64,000 nucleotides of DNA from Caulobacter sp. (GCA_016125585.1 WGLL01000010.1:20684-84683); one strand, 5' to 3'; positions 23,562 to 32,539 are shown, counted from the first letter of the stretch. Notes: generated from the sequence alone by a model not told the origin. Translations and numbers: made by a program.

Positions 23562-24833
23562 TTGCGTCCAGCCCGACCTCTGGCGCTTGTCGCCCTGCTG
23601 CTGGCCTTCCTGGCCCTGACCGGTTGCGCCACCGACTATCGGCTGACGGCGGGAACGGGACGGGCGGAGGCGGCGGCCAGCCTGGCGCGGGGCTTTGGCG
23701 AGGTGGCGCTGCGGCGGCTGACGGCGGACATGGATCCGGCCATGCTGACGCTGGCCAAGCGGCACGACGGCAGGCGCGCCAGGGACTACTGGGATCGCAC
23801 GCCAGGTTGGGAAGTCTATGACCTGTCGCGGCTGCCGGTGCTGGGGGTGGGGGTGTTGTCGGCGGATGAGGCGCGGTCCCTCAACGCCCTGCTCAATGGC
23901 TCGCCGGAACCGCCGCCGCCGGCCAAACCCTTCATCCTCAAGGCCAGCGCCGAGGATCGCGCCGCCGCCGTCCGCTGCCTGACCCAGGCCATCTACTATG
24001 AAGCGGCCCTCGAGCCGCTGGAAGGCCAGCAGGCGGTGGCCCAGACGGTGCTCAACCGCGTGCGCCATCCGGCCTATCCAAAATCGGTCTGTGGCGTCGT
24101 CTATCAGGGCAGTCTGCGGCTGACCGGCTGCCAGTTCAGCTTCACCTGCGACGGCTCGCTGGCGCGGGAGCCCAATCCGGTGATCTGGGCGCGGGCCGAG
24201 GGGGTGGCCAAGCGGGCCCTGGCCGGGTTTGTTCTGCCTTCGGTCGGCACCGCGACCCACTACCACGCAGACTACGTCGCCCCCTACTGGGCCCCGACCC
24301 TCTACCGGATCACCACCATCGGGCGGCATATCTTCTATCGCTGGACCGGGCCCTGGGGCCTGCCGCCCGCCTTCAATGGCCGCTATGCCGGGGGCGAGGC
24401 CAATCTGTCGCGCGCCATTCTCGAAGGCCTCGACGCCCGCACCCAGGGCCTGGGCCTGCGCCCGGACGACGCCAGCGGCGCCGGCTCGGTCCTCAACCAG
24501 GCGACCCGGACGGTGGTGCTGTCTCTGGATGGCGCGACCCAAAGCTACACGGTGACCGTGCCCGGCGCGGCGGGCCAGGAGTCGGTGCGCCAGCCCGGCG
24601 TCCTCACCCCCACCCGCCGGCAGCCGACGCCGGAGGAGGTGGCCGACATCAACGCCAAGCTCAAGGCGATCGAGGATGACCCCGACGCCCCGATCAGCAC
24701 CGCGCCGCGGCCGCCCGCGCCTGCGCCGGCTCAGGCCCCGGCCGCGCCTCGCCCGGCGCCGCCCGCCAAGACGCCCGACCCGGCGCCATCGTCGACGCCG
24801 GGCGATCTGCCGATCGGTCGACGGCCGGACTAG
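23562..24833 (+). CDS. Cell-wall hydrolase lipoprotein, SleB/CwlJ domain
   Basis: About 423 residues from TTG 23562 (an earlier in-frame TTG at 23520 would put arginine-rich sequence ahead of the signal). The N-terminus is a lipoprotein signal ending LALTGC. The Hydrolase_2 domain spans roughly residues 130-270: RCLTQAIYYEAALE, GQQAVAQTVLNRVRHP, YPKSVCGVVYQGS, GCQFSFTCDGS and GTATHYHADYV. The C-terminal 60 residues are Pro/Ala-rich. The shared blocks make it a paralogue of the protein at 11775-12905, differing in lipid anchoring. Likely a peptidoglycan lytic transglycosylase at the outer membrane. Confidence 0.85.
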   Translation: MRPARPLALVALLLAFLALTGCATDYRLTAGTGRAEAAASLARGFGEVALRRLTADMDPAMLTLAKRHDGRRARDYWDRTPGWEVYDLSRLPVLGVGVLSADEARSLNALLNGSPEPPPPAKPFILKASAEDRAAAVRCLTQAIYYEAALEPLEGQQAVAQTVLNRVRHPAYPKSVCGVVYQGSLRLTGCQFSFTCDGSLAREPNPVIWARAEGVAKRALAGFVLPSVGTATHYHADYVAPYWAPTLYRITTIGRHIFYRWTGPWGLPPAFNGRYAGGEANLSRAILEGLDARTQGLGLRPDDASGAGSVLNQATRTVVLSLDGATQSYTVTVPGAAGQESVRQPGVLTPTRRQPTPEEVADINAKLKAIEDDPDAPISTAPRPPAPAPAQAPAAPRPAPPAKTPDPAPSSTPGDLPIGRRPD

Positions 24834-24845
24834 AAGGGCGGGGCG

Positions 24846-25334
24846 TCAGAGCCCGAAGGCGGGGGCGTAGGTGACCGCGACCGGCTCCGCCAGGGCGCCT
24901 GGGGTCAGTTCCAGCGCCATGAAGGACGGGCCGGAGAAGGGCGCCGTGATCCTGCGGGCGGCCTCGGCCGAATAACCGGCGCGGGGGTAGTAGTCCGGGT
25001 GGCCCAGGACGACGACGGCGGCGACCCCGGCCATGGCGCAAAGGGCGTGGCCGGTTTCCATCAGGGCCAGGCCAAGGCCGTCCCGTTGCCGTGACGGCGT
25101 CACGGACAGGGGTGCGAGCGCCGCGAAGACCGCGCCGCTGTCGGTGGTCAGGCGGCCGAACAGGACATGGCCGACGATTTCGCCGGCCTCCTCGGCGACC
25201 AGCTCAACCACCACATCGCCCTCGGCGCGCAGGCGGGCGACCAGGCCGGCTTCGTCCGGCTGTCCGAAGGCGGCGGCGACAACGGCGCCGATCGCCGCCT
25301 CGTCGCCGGCCCCGACCGGACGGATCGTCACCAC
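24846..25334 (-). CDS. GNAT acetyltransferase, YhbS-like
   Basis: A 162-residue GNAT protein. The acetyl-CoA site motif A reads LSVTPSRQRDGLGLALMETG and the following VVVLGHPDYYPRAGYSAE block is typical of YhbS-like members. The acceptor substrate is unknown. Its start lies within the 3' end of trxB (7-bp overlap), so it is likely translated from the trxB transcript. Confidence 0.88.
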   Translation of the reverse strand: MVTIRPVGAGDEAAIGAVVAAAFGQPDEAGLVARLRAEGDVVVELVAEEAGEIVGHVLFGRLTTDSGAVFAALAPLSVTPSRQRDGLGLALMETGHALCAMAGVAAVVVLGHPDYYPRAGYSAEAARRITAPFSGPSFMALELTPGALAEPVAVTYAPAFGL

Positions 25335-26323
25335 GCGCCGATCTTCTCGGCTTCCTTGTGGCTGGCCACCTCATGGTCCTGCTCGGCCAGGAAGCGCACG
25401 GCTTCCAGCGCCGCCATACAGCCCATGCCGGCGGCGGTGACGGCCTGGCGGTAGACGTCGTCGGTCACGTCCCCGGCGGCGAACACGCCTTCGATGGCGG
25501 TGGAGGCGGTGCCCGGCTTGACGTCCAGATAGCCGCCGGCGTCCATGGCCAGCTGGCCCTTGAACAGCTCCGACGCCGGCGCATGGCCGATGGCGATGAA
25601 CACGCCGTCGCAGGCCACGTCCTTCGTCTCGCCAGTGATCGTCGACTTCAGCCGCACGCCGGTGACGCCCAGCGGATCGGTGTCGCCTGTGACCTCATCG
25701 ACCGCGTGATCCCAGATCACCTCGATCTTGGGATGGGCGAACAGCCGCTCCTGCAGGATCTTCTCGGCCCGCAGATGATCACGGCGGTGGACCAGGGTGA
25801 CCCTGGAGGCGAAGTTGGTGAGGAACAGGGCCTCTTCCACGGCGGTGTTGCCGCCGCCAACCACCACCACCGCCTTGCCGCGATAGAAGAAGCCGTCGCA
25901 GGTGGCGCAGGCGCTGACGCCAAAGCCCTGGAACTTCATCTCGCTGTCCAGGCCCAGCCATTTGGCCTGGGCGCCGGTGGCGATGATCAGGGTCTCGGCC
26001 AGCCATTCGACGCCGCTGTCGCACTTGATGTGGAAGGGGCGTTTGGAGAGATCGGCCGACAGGACGATGTCGCTGACGAACTCGGTGCCGACATGCTCGG
26101 CCTGGGCCTTCATCTGGTCCATTAGCCAAGGGCCCTGGATGACGTCGGCGAAGCCGGGATAGTTCTCGACATCCGTGGTGATGGTCAGCTGGCCGCCCGG
26201 CTGGATGCCGGCGATCAGCACCGGATTGAGCAGGGCGCGCGCGGCATAGATGGCGGCGCTGTAGCCGGCGGGGCCTGAACCGATGATCAGGCAGCGGGTG
26301 GTGCGGGGGGCAGGGCTCGACAT
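25328..26323 (-). CDS. trxB: Thioredoxin reductase
   Basis: A 330-residue NADPH-dependent flavoenzyme that reduces thioredoxin. Start at ATG 26323 (MSSPAPRTTRCLIIGSGPAG), since upstream residues are not part of the family. FAD motif GSGPAGYSAAIYAARA; redox-active site ACATCDGFFYRG; NADPH motif VVGGGNTAVEEAL; C-terminal FAD site GVFAAGDVTDDVYRQAVTAA. Length and order are standard for low-molecular-weight TrxR. Followed by an overlapping GNAT gene. Confidence 0.97.
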   Translation of the reverse strand: MSSPAPRTTRCLIIGSGPAGYSAAIYAARALLNPVLIAGIQPGGQLTITTDVENYPGFADVIQGPWLMDQMKAQAEHVGTEFVSDIVLSADLSKRPFHIKCDSGVEWLAETLIIATGAQAKWLGLDSEMKFQGFGVSACATCDGFFYRGKAVVVVGGGNTAVEEALFLTNFASRVTLVHRRDHLRAEKILQERLFAHPKIEVIWDHAVDEVTGDTDPLGVTGVRLKSTITGETKDVACDGVFIAIGHAPASELFKGQLAMDAGGYLDVKPGTASTAIEGVFAAGDVTDDVYRQAVTAAGMGCMAALEAVRFLAEQDHEVASHKEAEKIGAW

Positions 26324-26454
26324 GGGCGCAGATATAGGGTCGATTCCGTCTCTGCGCGATGGGGCAGGGCGGGACTTGAAGCGACAATGAGCCACAACGT
26401 CCGGCGCGTCGGCGCCCGCTGCGGCGCAATGCACCCGCCTGGCACGCTGCAGCC

Positions 26455-26721
26455 ATGAAGCCGACGGTCCTGATCGCCGTCTGTGTCTTTGCCGCCCTTG
26501 GCGCGGCGCTTGGCGTGGCCATCGACAACATCGCCCTGGGCTCGGTGCTCGGCGTGATGTTCGGCGTGGTGCTGGCCGCCATCGTCAGCAGCTCGTCCAG
26601 CGGCCGCCGACAGCAGGGCGACGGCGGTGATGGCGGCGCGCCGTGGTTCTGGGGCGGCGGCGATGACTCCGGCGACAGCGGCGGCGACGGGGGAGGGGGC
26701 GGAGACGGCGGCGGCGACTAA
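26455..26721 (+). CDS. Small membrane protein with Gly/Asp-rich tail
   Basis: An 88-residue protein: two short hydrophobic segments (residues 3-20 and 26-44, VLIAVCVFAALGAALGVAI and LGVMFGVVLAAIV), a short basic turn, then an extended tail of Gly and Asp. Probably an inner-membrane protein with an acidic disordered tail. No family recognised. Divergent from trxB. Confidence 0.6.
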   Translation: MKPTVLIAVCVFAALGAALGVAIDNIALGSVLGVMFGVVLAAIVSSSSSGRRQQGDGGDGGAPWFWGGGDDSGDSGGDGGGGGDGGGD

Positions 26722-26839
26722 TTCCTGACCGGTTCCCGACCCCCACGTGCCGCCGGCGTGATGCAACGGCCGGGCCGACGGGGCGTTGGCTTTGAAGGAG
26801 CCGACGCGATCAGGCTTTGCAAACACAGGGAGCCGCCAG

Positions 26840-27058
26840 ATGTCCGAGACCAAGCCCGCCGAACCCGCCGCCCAGGAAGCCGAGGCGAAACGCGCGATGA
26901 AGCTGAAGGCCGAGGCGGCCGATGCCCCGCATCCGGACCCGGGCCAGACGGCCAACAGCGGCATGAACCCGACGCCCAATTCGACCATCGCTCCGTCCGG
27001 GGCGCTGAACGCCGAGGGCCAGAGGCCGGTGCTGGAGCGGTCGCACAAGGTGCGCTGA
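26840..27058 (+). CDS. Small disordered hydrophilic protein
   Basis: A 72-residue protein from ATG 26840 (GGGAG ten bases upstream). The sequence is rich in Ala, Glu, Lys and Pro (MSETKPAEPAAQEAEAKRAM, later PHPDPGQTANSGMNPTPN) without hydrophobic core, so it is probably disordered. It precedes the HPF-like gene by ~48 bp with an AGGAGAC site between, so the two may share a transcript. Function unknown. Confidence 0.6.
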   Translation: MSETKPAEPAAQEAEAKRAMKLKAEAADAPHPDPGQTANSGMNPTPNSTIAPSGALNAEGQRPVLERSHKVR

Positions 27059-27106
27059 CCGCCGGCGGGATGATCCCGCGCCAGACCCCACATTCAGGAG
27101 ACATTC

Positions 27107-27430
27107 TTGGACGTCCAGATCAACACCGCCAACAACCTCGACGGCCGCGAGGCCATGACCCGGCATCTCGAGAGCGAGGTGCGCGAGCGTCTGTCGCGCT
27201 TCGAGTCCCGGCTGACCCATGTCGAGGTCCATTTCGGCGACGAGAACGGTCCCAGGGGCGGCGCCGACGACATGCGCTGCGTCGTCGAGGCCCGGCCCGC
27301 CGAGCTGGGGCCGGTCAGCGTCACCGACCACGCCGGCTCCATCAGCCAGGCCGCGACCGGCGCGCTCGGCAAGATGGTCTCGGCGCTGGACCGGACCTTC
27401 GGCAAGCACAGCGACCGCAAGGGTCACTGA
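27107..27430 (+). CDS. Short HPF/RaiA-like ribosome-associated protein
   Basis: A 107-residue protein resembling the N-terminal domain of hibernation-promoting factors: MDVQINTANNLDGREAMTRH, then a RLSRFESRLTHVEVHFGDENG block, MRCVVEARP and a last helix GKMVSALDRTFGKH. Such proteins bind the 30S decoding region and limit translation in stationary phase. It lacks the dimerising C-terminal domain of long HPF. The start is TTG at 27107, supported by AGGAGAC at 27094-27100. Confidence 0.75.
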   Translation: MDVQINTANNLDGREAMTRHLESEVRERLSRFESRLTHVEVHFGDENGPRGGADDMRCVVEARPAELGPVSVTDHAGSISQAATGALGKMVSALDRTFGKHSDRKGH

Positions 27431-27440
27431 CGGCGGGCGA

Positions 27441-28478
27441 TCAGCCGGGCCCGACGACAAAGTTGAAGCGACAGGCCAGACCGTCGGGCTCGAACGCCAC
27501 GACGGTCTCGCCGTCCCGCTCGCGGGAGACGGCGGCCCGGACAACGCGGCTGCCAAAGCCCTTTCGCGCGGGTTCATCAAGGATGGGCGGGCCTCCGGTT
27601 TCCTTCCAGGCGATACAGACCTGGTCCCCGTCAGGGCCGGGCGTGACCGACCAGGTCACCGCGACCTCCCCGTCTGGCGCGCTCAACGCTCCGTATTTCA
27701 GGGCGTTGGTCGCCAGTTCGTGAAACGCCAGCGTCAGGGAGCCCAGGACCTGCTCCGGCAAGGACAGGGGCGGTCCTTCCAGCCTGAACGTCCCGGCCGC
27801 CGAGGGGTTGACGAACGGCTTCAGCACCTTGTCCGGCACCTCACGCAGGTCGGCCTCGCGCCTGGACGAGGTGACGACCAGCTCCCCGGTCGAGAGCAGG
27901 GCGTGGACCCGGCCGAGGAAGGTCTTGACGAAGGCATCGACGGCCGGCTCGCCCTCGGGCTTGGACTGGCGGGCCAGGGCTTCGATCACCGCCGCCAGGT
28001 TCTTGACCCGGTGCTGCATCTCGCCGAGCACCAGATGCTGCTGCTCGACCGCGCGGCGGCGGTCGGTGATGTCCCGCGCGATCTTGGAGGCGCCGATCAC
28101 CGCGCCGCCGGCGTCGCGAATGGGCGAGACGGTCAGGGATATGTCGACAAGGCGGCCGTCCTTGCGGCGACGAACCGTCTCATAGTGGTCGATCCGCTCG
28201 CCCTGGCGCAGGCGGGCGATGATCGCGGGCTCCTCGTTCTGGCGATCCTCGGGAATCAGCAGGGTGATCGACTTCCCGACCACCTCCTCGGCGGCATAGC
28301 CGAACAACCGCTGCGCCCCCTGGTTCCAGCTGGTGATGACGCCGTCCAGGGTCTTGCTGATGATCGCGTCATCCGAGGATTCAACGATCGCGGCGAAATG
28401 CTGTCGAAGCTCGTCGAGACTGGCCTGCCGCGGCGTGGCGAAGGGCGTGGCGGCGCTTCCGGTCGGTTTTCTGGACAT
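27441..28478 (-). CDS. PAS-domain HWE-type sensor histidine kinase
   Basis: A 345-residue soluble histidine kinase. Residues ~25-140 are a PAS domain with PAC end (IVESSDDAIISKTLDGVITSWN to GASKIARDITDRR). The dimerisation/phosphoacceptor segment is LGEMQHRVKNLAAVIEALARQ, with the phospho-His in QHRVKN, the HWE/HisKA_2 arrangement frequent in alphaproteobacteria. The catalytic domain starts AFHELATNALKYGALS (N-box) and GFGSRVV near the end. There is no adjacent response regulator. HWE kinases commonly feed the general stress response (PhyR); that link is inference. Confidence 0.9.
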   Translation of the reverse strand: MSRKPTGSAATPFATPRQASLDELRQHFAAIVESSDDAIISKTLDGVITSWNQGAQRLFGYAAEEVVGKSITLLIPEDRQNEEPAIIARLRQGERIDHYETVRRRKDGRLVDISLTVSPIRDAGGAVIGASKIARDITDRRRAVEQQHLVLGEMQHRVKNLAAVIEALARQSKPEGEPAVDAFVKTFLGRVHALLSTGELVVTSSRREADLREVPDKVLKPFVNPSAAGTFRLEGPPLSLPEQVLGSLTLAFHELATNALKYGALSAPDGEVAVTWSVTPGPDGDQVCIAWKETGGPPILDEPARKGFGSRVVRAAVSRERDGETVVAFEPDGLACRFNFVVGPG

Positions 28479-28640
28479 GACTTTCCGACGTCCCGCCGAT
28501 GCGGATTGAACCCAGCCTAGGGTCGCCGCCAGCGACGGTCAATCCTGACACGGAGCATACCTGCCTGTTGCCAGACTTCGCGGCTTGGTGCGTTCTGTAC
28601 AGCGGTCGCCCGGACCTTCGCTCCCGGGCCTGGAGGCTGC

Positions 28641-29144
28641 ATGCACGATCTTCTCGCCCTCGGCGCGCGCGCCGGCGCCCTGCTCAGGCAACGGGGCGAA
28701 AAGGTCGCCGTCGGAGAGACCTCGGCCGGCGGCCTGATCTCCGCCAGCCTGCTGGCCGTCCCCGGCGCTTCGGCCTATTTCGCCGGAGGGGCCATCACCT
28801 ATTCCGCCCGCGCGATCCGGGGGTTGGCCGGCATCTCCACCGACCAGATGCGCGTCGACGGCATCCGCTCCAGTTCCGAACCCTACGCCCTGCTCCTGGC
28901 TGCGGAGATCCGCGCCCGCCATGGCAATATCGCCTGGGGCCTGTCGGAGACCGGCGCCGCCGGCCCGGACGGCAATCCCTACGGCGACCCCGCCGGACAC
29001 ACCTGCATGGCCGTCGTCGGCCAAAGCCGCGTCGTCCGAACCCTGCGCACCGGGTCGGACGACCGCTTCGCCAACATGCAGGCCTTTGCGCGGGCGACTC
29101 TTGAACTGTTCGTCGAGGTTCTGGAGAGCGCGCCGTCGCCGTGA
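28641..29144 (+). CDS. pncC: CinA C-terminal domain amidohydrolase (PncC-like)
   Basis: A 167-residue protein equivalent to the C-terminal half of CinA, the nicotinamide-nucleotide amidase that recycles NMN to NaMN in the pyridine nucleotide cycle. Signature segments: KVAVGETSAGGLISASLLAVPGAS (usual AESCTGG replaced by GETSAGG), YFAGGAITYSARA and GLSETGAAGPDGNPYG. The altered active-site stretch is worth noting, because the usual cysteine-threonine is serine-alanine here. Its genomic distance from nadABC is about 6 kb, no shared operon. Confidence 0.82.
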   Translation: MHDLLALGARAGALLRQRGEKVAVGETSAGGLISASLLAVPGASAYFAGGAITYSARAIRGLAGISTDQMRVDGIRSSSEPYALLLAAEIRARHGNIAWGLSETGAAGPDGNPYGDPAGHTCMAVVGQSRVVRTLRTGSDDRFANMQAFARATLELFVEVLESAPSP

Positions 29145-29269
29145 ACGTCCAGTTGAGGGCAGGCCTATGCCGCCCGGCCGGTCCGGCGCTTCAGTCCCTG
29201 CGCCTCCCGCCCAGTGCGTTAAGGTTTACTTGGCGCCAGTAACCTAGGTTTTCCGGTCTGGGGAAAGCG

Positions 29270-31375
29270 GTGCGCGTGATGTCGGAAATCGCCAGTCGAA
29301 ACAGACAGGTCATGTTGGCGGTCGTTCTTACGGCCGGCTACGCCGTGAATCTCTGGGCGACCAATGTCCTTCGTGAAGGCGCGGCCGGCATCGACACGAT
29401 CTGGACCGCCAACGCCTTTGTCATCGGCGCCATGCTCCTGCTGCCGGAGCGGTGGCGGGTTGGCTGTCTGGGTGTGGGATTTGTCGTTCAGACGGCGATC
29501 ATTCTTCTGTTCGGCCATCCGCTGTTCGACGCCGTGGGCTATTCACTGCTCAACGTGGTCGAGGCTGTCGCGGTTGTGGCGCTGGCCAACCGGTTGGGGG
29601 CGACGCGCATAACGACGCCGGGCCGGTTCACGGCTCTTCTCTTCGGGGCCCTGGCCCCGATCCTTGTGATCATCACCGTCTTGCTTGGCCTGGTCATCCT
29701 CGGGATGACAGGGGAATTCCCGACGGTCATGGTTCTCCGTCGGCTTGCCGCCAAGTTTCTCGGAATGTCGCTGGTGCTGCCGGCCATCCTCATGCTGGCA
29801 AGGCGCGGGGGCGGCGGGATCATGCAGGTGCGGACCTGGGAGACCGTTCTGGCGCTTCTGGGAGTCGGCGCCCTGACGGCCTCCCTCTTCGCGCCCCTTG
29901 GCGCGATAACCTTGCTGTTGATGTTCCCGACCTTTGCCCTGATCGGGCTACGGCTTGGACCGAAGGTCGTGACGGTCGCGCTCGGCCTGACCTGCAGCGT
30001 CTTGCTGGCCATCGGTTTCTGGTGGCCGCTGCCCGCGTTCGCCAGCGTGCTCGGCGACGGGAGCCTCCGGATCACCGCGATGCAGCTCTATCTGGCCACC
30101 CTGTTCGGAACCGGGATCAGCACGGCGCTGATGTCGACCCACTACCAGCGGCTGCGACGGCTGATGGCGATCCGCGCCATGCGCTATCGCCACGCCCGCG
30201 ATCAGGCTCGGGCGGCTTCTGTCGCCAAGACGGATTTCCTGGCGACGATGAGTCACGAGATTCGCACGCCGCTGAACTCGATTATCGGCTTTGCCCAGCT
30301 GCTCGGGCAGCGGCGGGAGCTTGGCGGCGAAGGGCGTCATCAGGTTGACCTCATCCGTCGATCCGGCGACGCGCTCCTGACCGTCGTCAATGACATCCTC
30401 GACTTCTCCAAGGTCGAGGCCGGGCGGCTCGACCTGGACCCGAAACCCACCGATCTCGCGCACGTCTGTCGGGACGCCCTGGCGATTGTGGCCGAGGTCG
30501 CCGAGCGCAAGGGCCTCACCCTGTCGATGGCGACGACAGGCGACCTTGATGCCGCTCACCTGTGTGACGACCACCGCCTCTGCCAGGTGCTGCTGAACTT
30601 CCTAAACAACGCCGTGAAGTTCACCGACACCGGCGGTGTGACCCTGACCCTGTCGATTGAACCGGAAGGCGAGATCGACAAGGTGCGCATTGCCGTTGCC
30701 GATACCGGCGTCGGCATTTCGCCGGAGGCTCAGGCGGGCCTCTTCCAGCGGTTCAGCCAGGGTGACAGTTCGGTCAGTCGCCACTACGGCGGCACCGGGC
30801 TCGGTCTGGCGATCTGCAAGGGGCTGATGGAGGCGATGAACGGCCAGGTCGGCGTGATGTCCAGGCCGGGCGAGGGGGCGACCTTCTGGCTTGAGGTCCG
30901 GCTGCAGCGCGTAAGCCGGGCCGTTCAGGACGAGGCGCAGGAGCGCGCCGCAGAGTCCCTCCACGGCCATGTTCTTCTGGTCGACGACCACCCCGTGAAC
31001 CGCGAACTGGGCGTTGCGATCCTCGGCATGCTGGGCTTCACCTCCGATGTTGCCTGTGACGGCGGCGAGGCCATCGCGGCGGTGAAACGTCGTGACTACG
31101 ACGCCATCCTGATGGACGTCCATATGCCGGGGATCGATGGACTGGCCGCCACCCGGGCCATTCGGGCCCTGGGCGGGACGGCGGGCCGGACCCCGATCAT
31201 CGCCATGAGCGCCGACGTTCTGCCCGAGCAGGTCAACCGCATGTACGCGGCGGGGATGGTCGACACTGTCGCAAAGCCGATCCGCGTCGAGGATCTGCAT
31301 GCCGGTCTGGCGCGCTGGATCGGCCGCGACGCGACGGGCGGATCCCTGCCGGCCCGAATGCCTGTCTCTGGATAG
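29270..31375 (+). CDS. Membrane hybrid histidine kinase, MASE1-like sensor
   Basis: About 701 residues (GTG 29270; ATG 29279 is an alternative). The first ~290 residues contain about eight hydrophobic helices with the layout of MASE1 integral sensor domains (NLWATNVLREG, NAFVIGAMLLLPERWRVG). Then HisKA with phospho-acceptor H329 in MSHEIRTPLNS, a HATPase_c domain (NFLNNAVKFTD, VADTGVGISPE, GGTGLGLAICKGL), and a C-terminal receiver with D616 in ILMDVHMPGIDG and K near VAKPIRVEDL. A complete phosphorelay half, needing an Hpt partner not present here. A GAGAG-like site lies upstream; no adjacent regulator. Confidence 0.9.
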   Translation: MRVMSEIASRNRQVMLAVVLTAGYAVNLWATNVLREGAAGIDTIWTANAFVIGAMLLLPERWRVGCLGVGFVVQTAIILLFGHPLFDAVGYSLLNVVEAVAVVALANRLGATRITTPGRFTALLFGALAPILVIITVLLGLVILGMTGEFPTVMVLRRLAAKFLGMSLVLPAILMLARRGGGGIMQVRTWETVLALLGVGALTASLFAPLGAITLLLMFPTFALIGLRLGPKVVTVALGLTCSVLLAIGFWWPLPAFASVLGDGSLRITAMQLYLATLFGTGISTALMSTHYQRLRRLMAIRAMRYRHARDQARAASVAKTDFLATMSHEIRTPLNSIIGFAQLLGQRRELGGEGRHQVDLIRRSGDALLTVVNDILDFSKVEAGRLDLDPKPTDLAHVCRDALAIVAEVAERKGLTLSMATTGDLDAAHLCDDHRLCQVLLNFLNNAVKFTDTGGVTLTLSIEPEGEIDKVRIAVADTGVGISPEAQAGLFQRFSQGDSSVSRHYGGTGLGLAICKGLMEAMNGQVGVMSRPGEGATFWLEVRLQRVSRAVQDEAQERAAESLHGHVLLVDDHPVNRELGVAILGMLGFTSDVACDGGEAIAAVKRRDYDAILMDVHMPGIDGLAATRAIRALGGTAGRTPIIAMSADVLPEQVNRMYAAGMVDTVAKPIRVEDLHAGLARWIGRDATGGSLPARMPVSG

Positions 31376-31482
31376 GGCGGAGGCCGACCCACAGGGCGTG
31401 GATCTGGACCCGCTCCCGACAGGGGCTTTGCTCCCGGTCGCCTCGGTCGTAAACTCTCCCGCTCACCTGGAGGGCTCCAACG

Positions 31483-31755
31483 ATGGACGCTGTCGGTCCC
31501 GGCGATCTGGTTCTTTGCGTCAACGCCGCCCCCAATCATGTCACCGGCGAGCAGGTGCCCCTGGTCGCGGGAGAGACCTATCGCGTGCTGGACGTCATGG
31601 GGTTCGCCTGTCCGTGCGGCCGCTCAGACGCCCTGATCGACGTGGGGGTCGGCTTCGCCTGGTGCCAGACGCGCTTCCGGCTGCTGCCCAAGCCCAAGGC
31701 CCAGGCCCGGAACCGCCGCGTCGCCGCCCCCCGGGAAAAGGAGACGGTGCGGTGA
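31483..31755 (+). CDS. Small protein with a Cys-x-Cys motif
   Basis: A 90-residue protein preceded by GGAGGG at ~31468. Sequence elements: GDLVLCVNAAPNH, GETYRVLDVMGFACPCGRSDALIDVG and a WCQTRFRLLPK end, then a basic Arg/Lys tail. Four cysteines including CPC could bind metal, and the compact beta-rich layout resembles small SH3-like folds. Family not recognised. Confidence 0.7.
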   Translation: MDAVGPGDLVLCVNAAPNHVTGEQVPLVAGETYRVLDVMGFACPCGRSDALIDVGVGFAWCQTRFRLLPKPKAQARNRRVAAPREKETVR

Positions 31756-31813
31756 GCGGCGGAGTGCGGTTGAAAATCGCTCAGCATCTACTTCTGCTTT
31801 GTTTGTGAACTGC

Positions 31814-32539
31814 TCAAATCTCGTCTTCGGCGGCGAGACCAATGTGACGAAGCAGCATCCGACCAAGCGGCGTTAGCCGCCGCGACTGCTGCTTCATCAT
31901 ACCCGTCTTCTGATCAAACTCCGGCTGCTCGCCTTTCTTGAGTGACTTGAAGGTTGGAGCCAGAAGCCCCAGCCGAACGAGTTCCATTCGCGCAAGTTCG
32001 AACAGCGCGTCCTTATCAAGCTCGCCGCGCGGGGAGTCCAAGTGTACTCGGGGCGGAGTGATGATCGCGGCATGGCGTTCTTGGTAATCTTGGTCTCCCT
32101 CATTTCGACGCAGCTTGCCGGCCAGAATGATGATTTGATCGTCATCGATCTCACGCAGCAGCTTCAGCATACGCTTTGCCTCGATCCGCATCTTCTCATC
32201 GCCGGTGATCCCTCGTGCAACGACGCTGGCAATGTAGTCCTGCCGTTCCGGTGACAGAGCGCGAGCGGATTGCAGCGCCCCCTCCTCAAAGAGGTCGATC
32301 CTTTCAGGGTCTTCAAGCTTCTCCCTCAAAAGGCGCTCGTCTGTTTGGTCTAGGCGCTGGCTGAGGTGCCTTGCGTAGTCCTCAAGCCGCTCTATTCGCT
32401 GCTGCGGGATAAATTGGCCGGCCACCTCGGCGAGAAGGCCGCCTACGCCTGGGATAATTCCGAGCCCGCCCTTGACGGTCACAGTCAACATCCGCGGCCC
32501 GAAGTCTTCACCAAGTGGTGGTTCTGGGGTCTTGGTCAT
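31814..32539 (-). CDS. Abi-alpha (DUF4393)-like cytosolic protein
   Basis: A 241-residue protein from ATG 32539 (GAGGT before it). LGIIPGVGGLLAEVAGQFIPQQRIERLEDYARHLSQRLDQ resembles the opening of DUF4393/Abi-alpha proteins: a glycine-rich hydrophobic stretch followed by long amphipathic helices. Further parts: a DLFEEGALQSARALSPERQDYIASVVA helix pair and a C-terminal winged-helix-like end (LTPLGRMLLRHIG). Base composition is visibly lower in G+C than around. Relatives occur with abortive-infection loci; identity is tentative. Confidence 0.6.
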   Translation of the reverse strand: MTKTPEPPLGEDFGPRMLTVTVKGGLGIIPGVGGLLAEVAGQFIPQQRIERLEDYARHLSQRLDQTDERLLREKLEDPERIDLFEEGALQSARALSPERQDYIASVVARGITGDEKMRIEAKRMLKLLREIDDDQIIILAGKLRRNEGDQDYQERHAAIITPPRVHLDSPRGELDKDALFELARMELVRLGLLAPTFKSLKKGEQPEFDQKTGMMKQQSRRLTPLGRMLLRHIGLAAEDEI

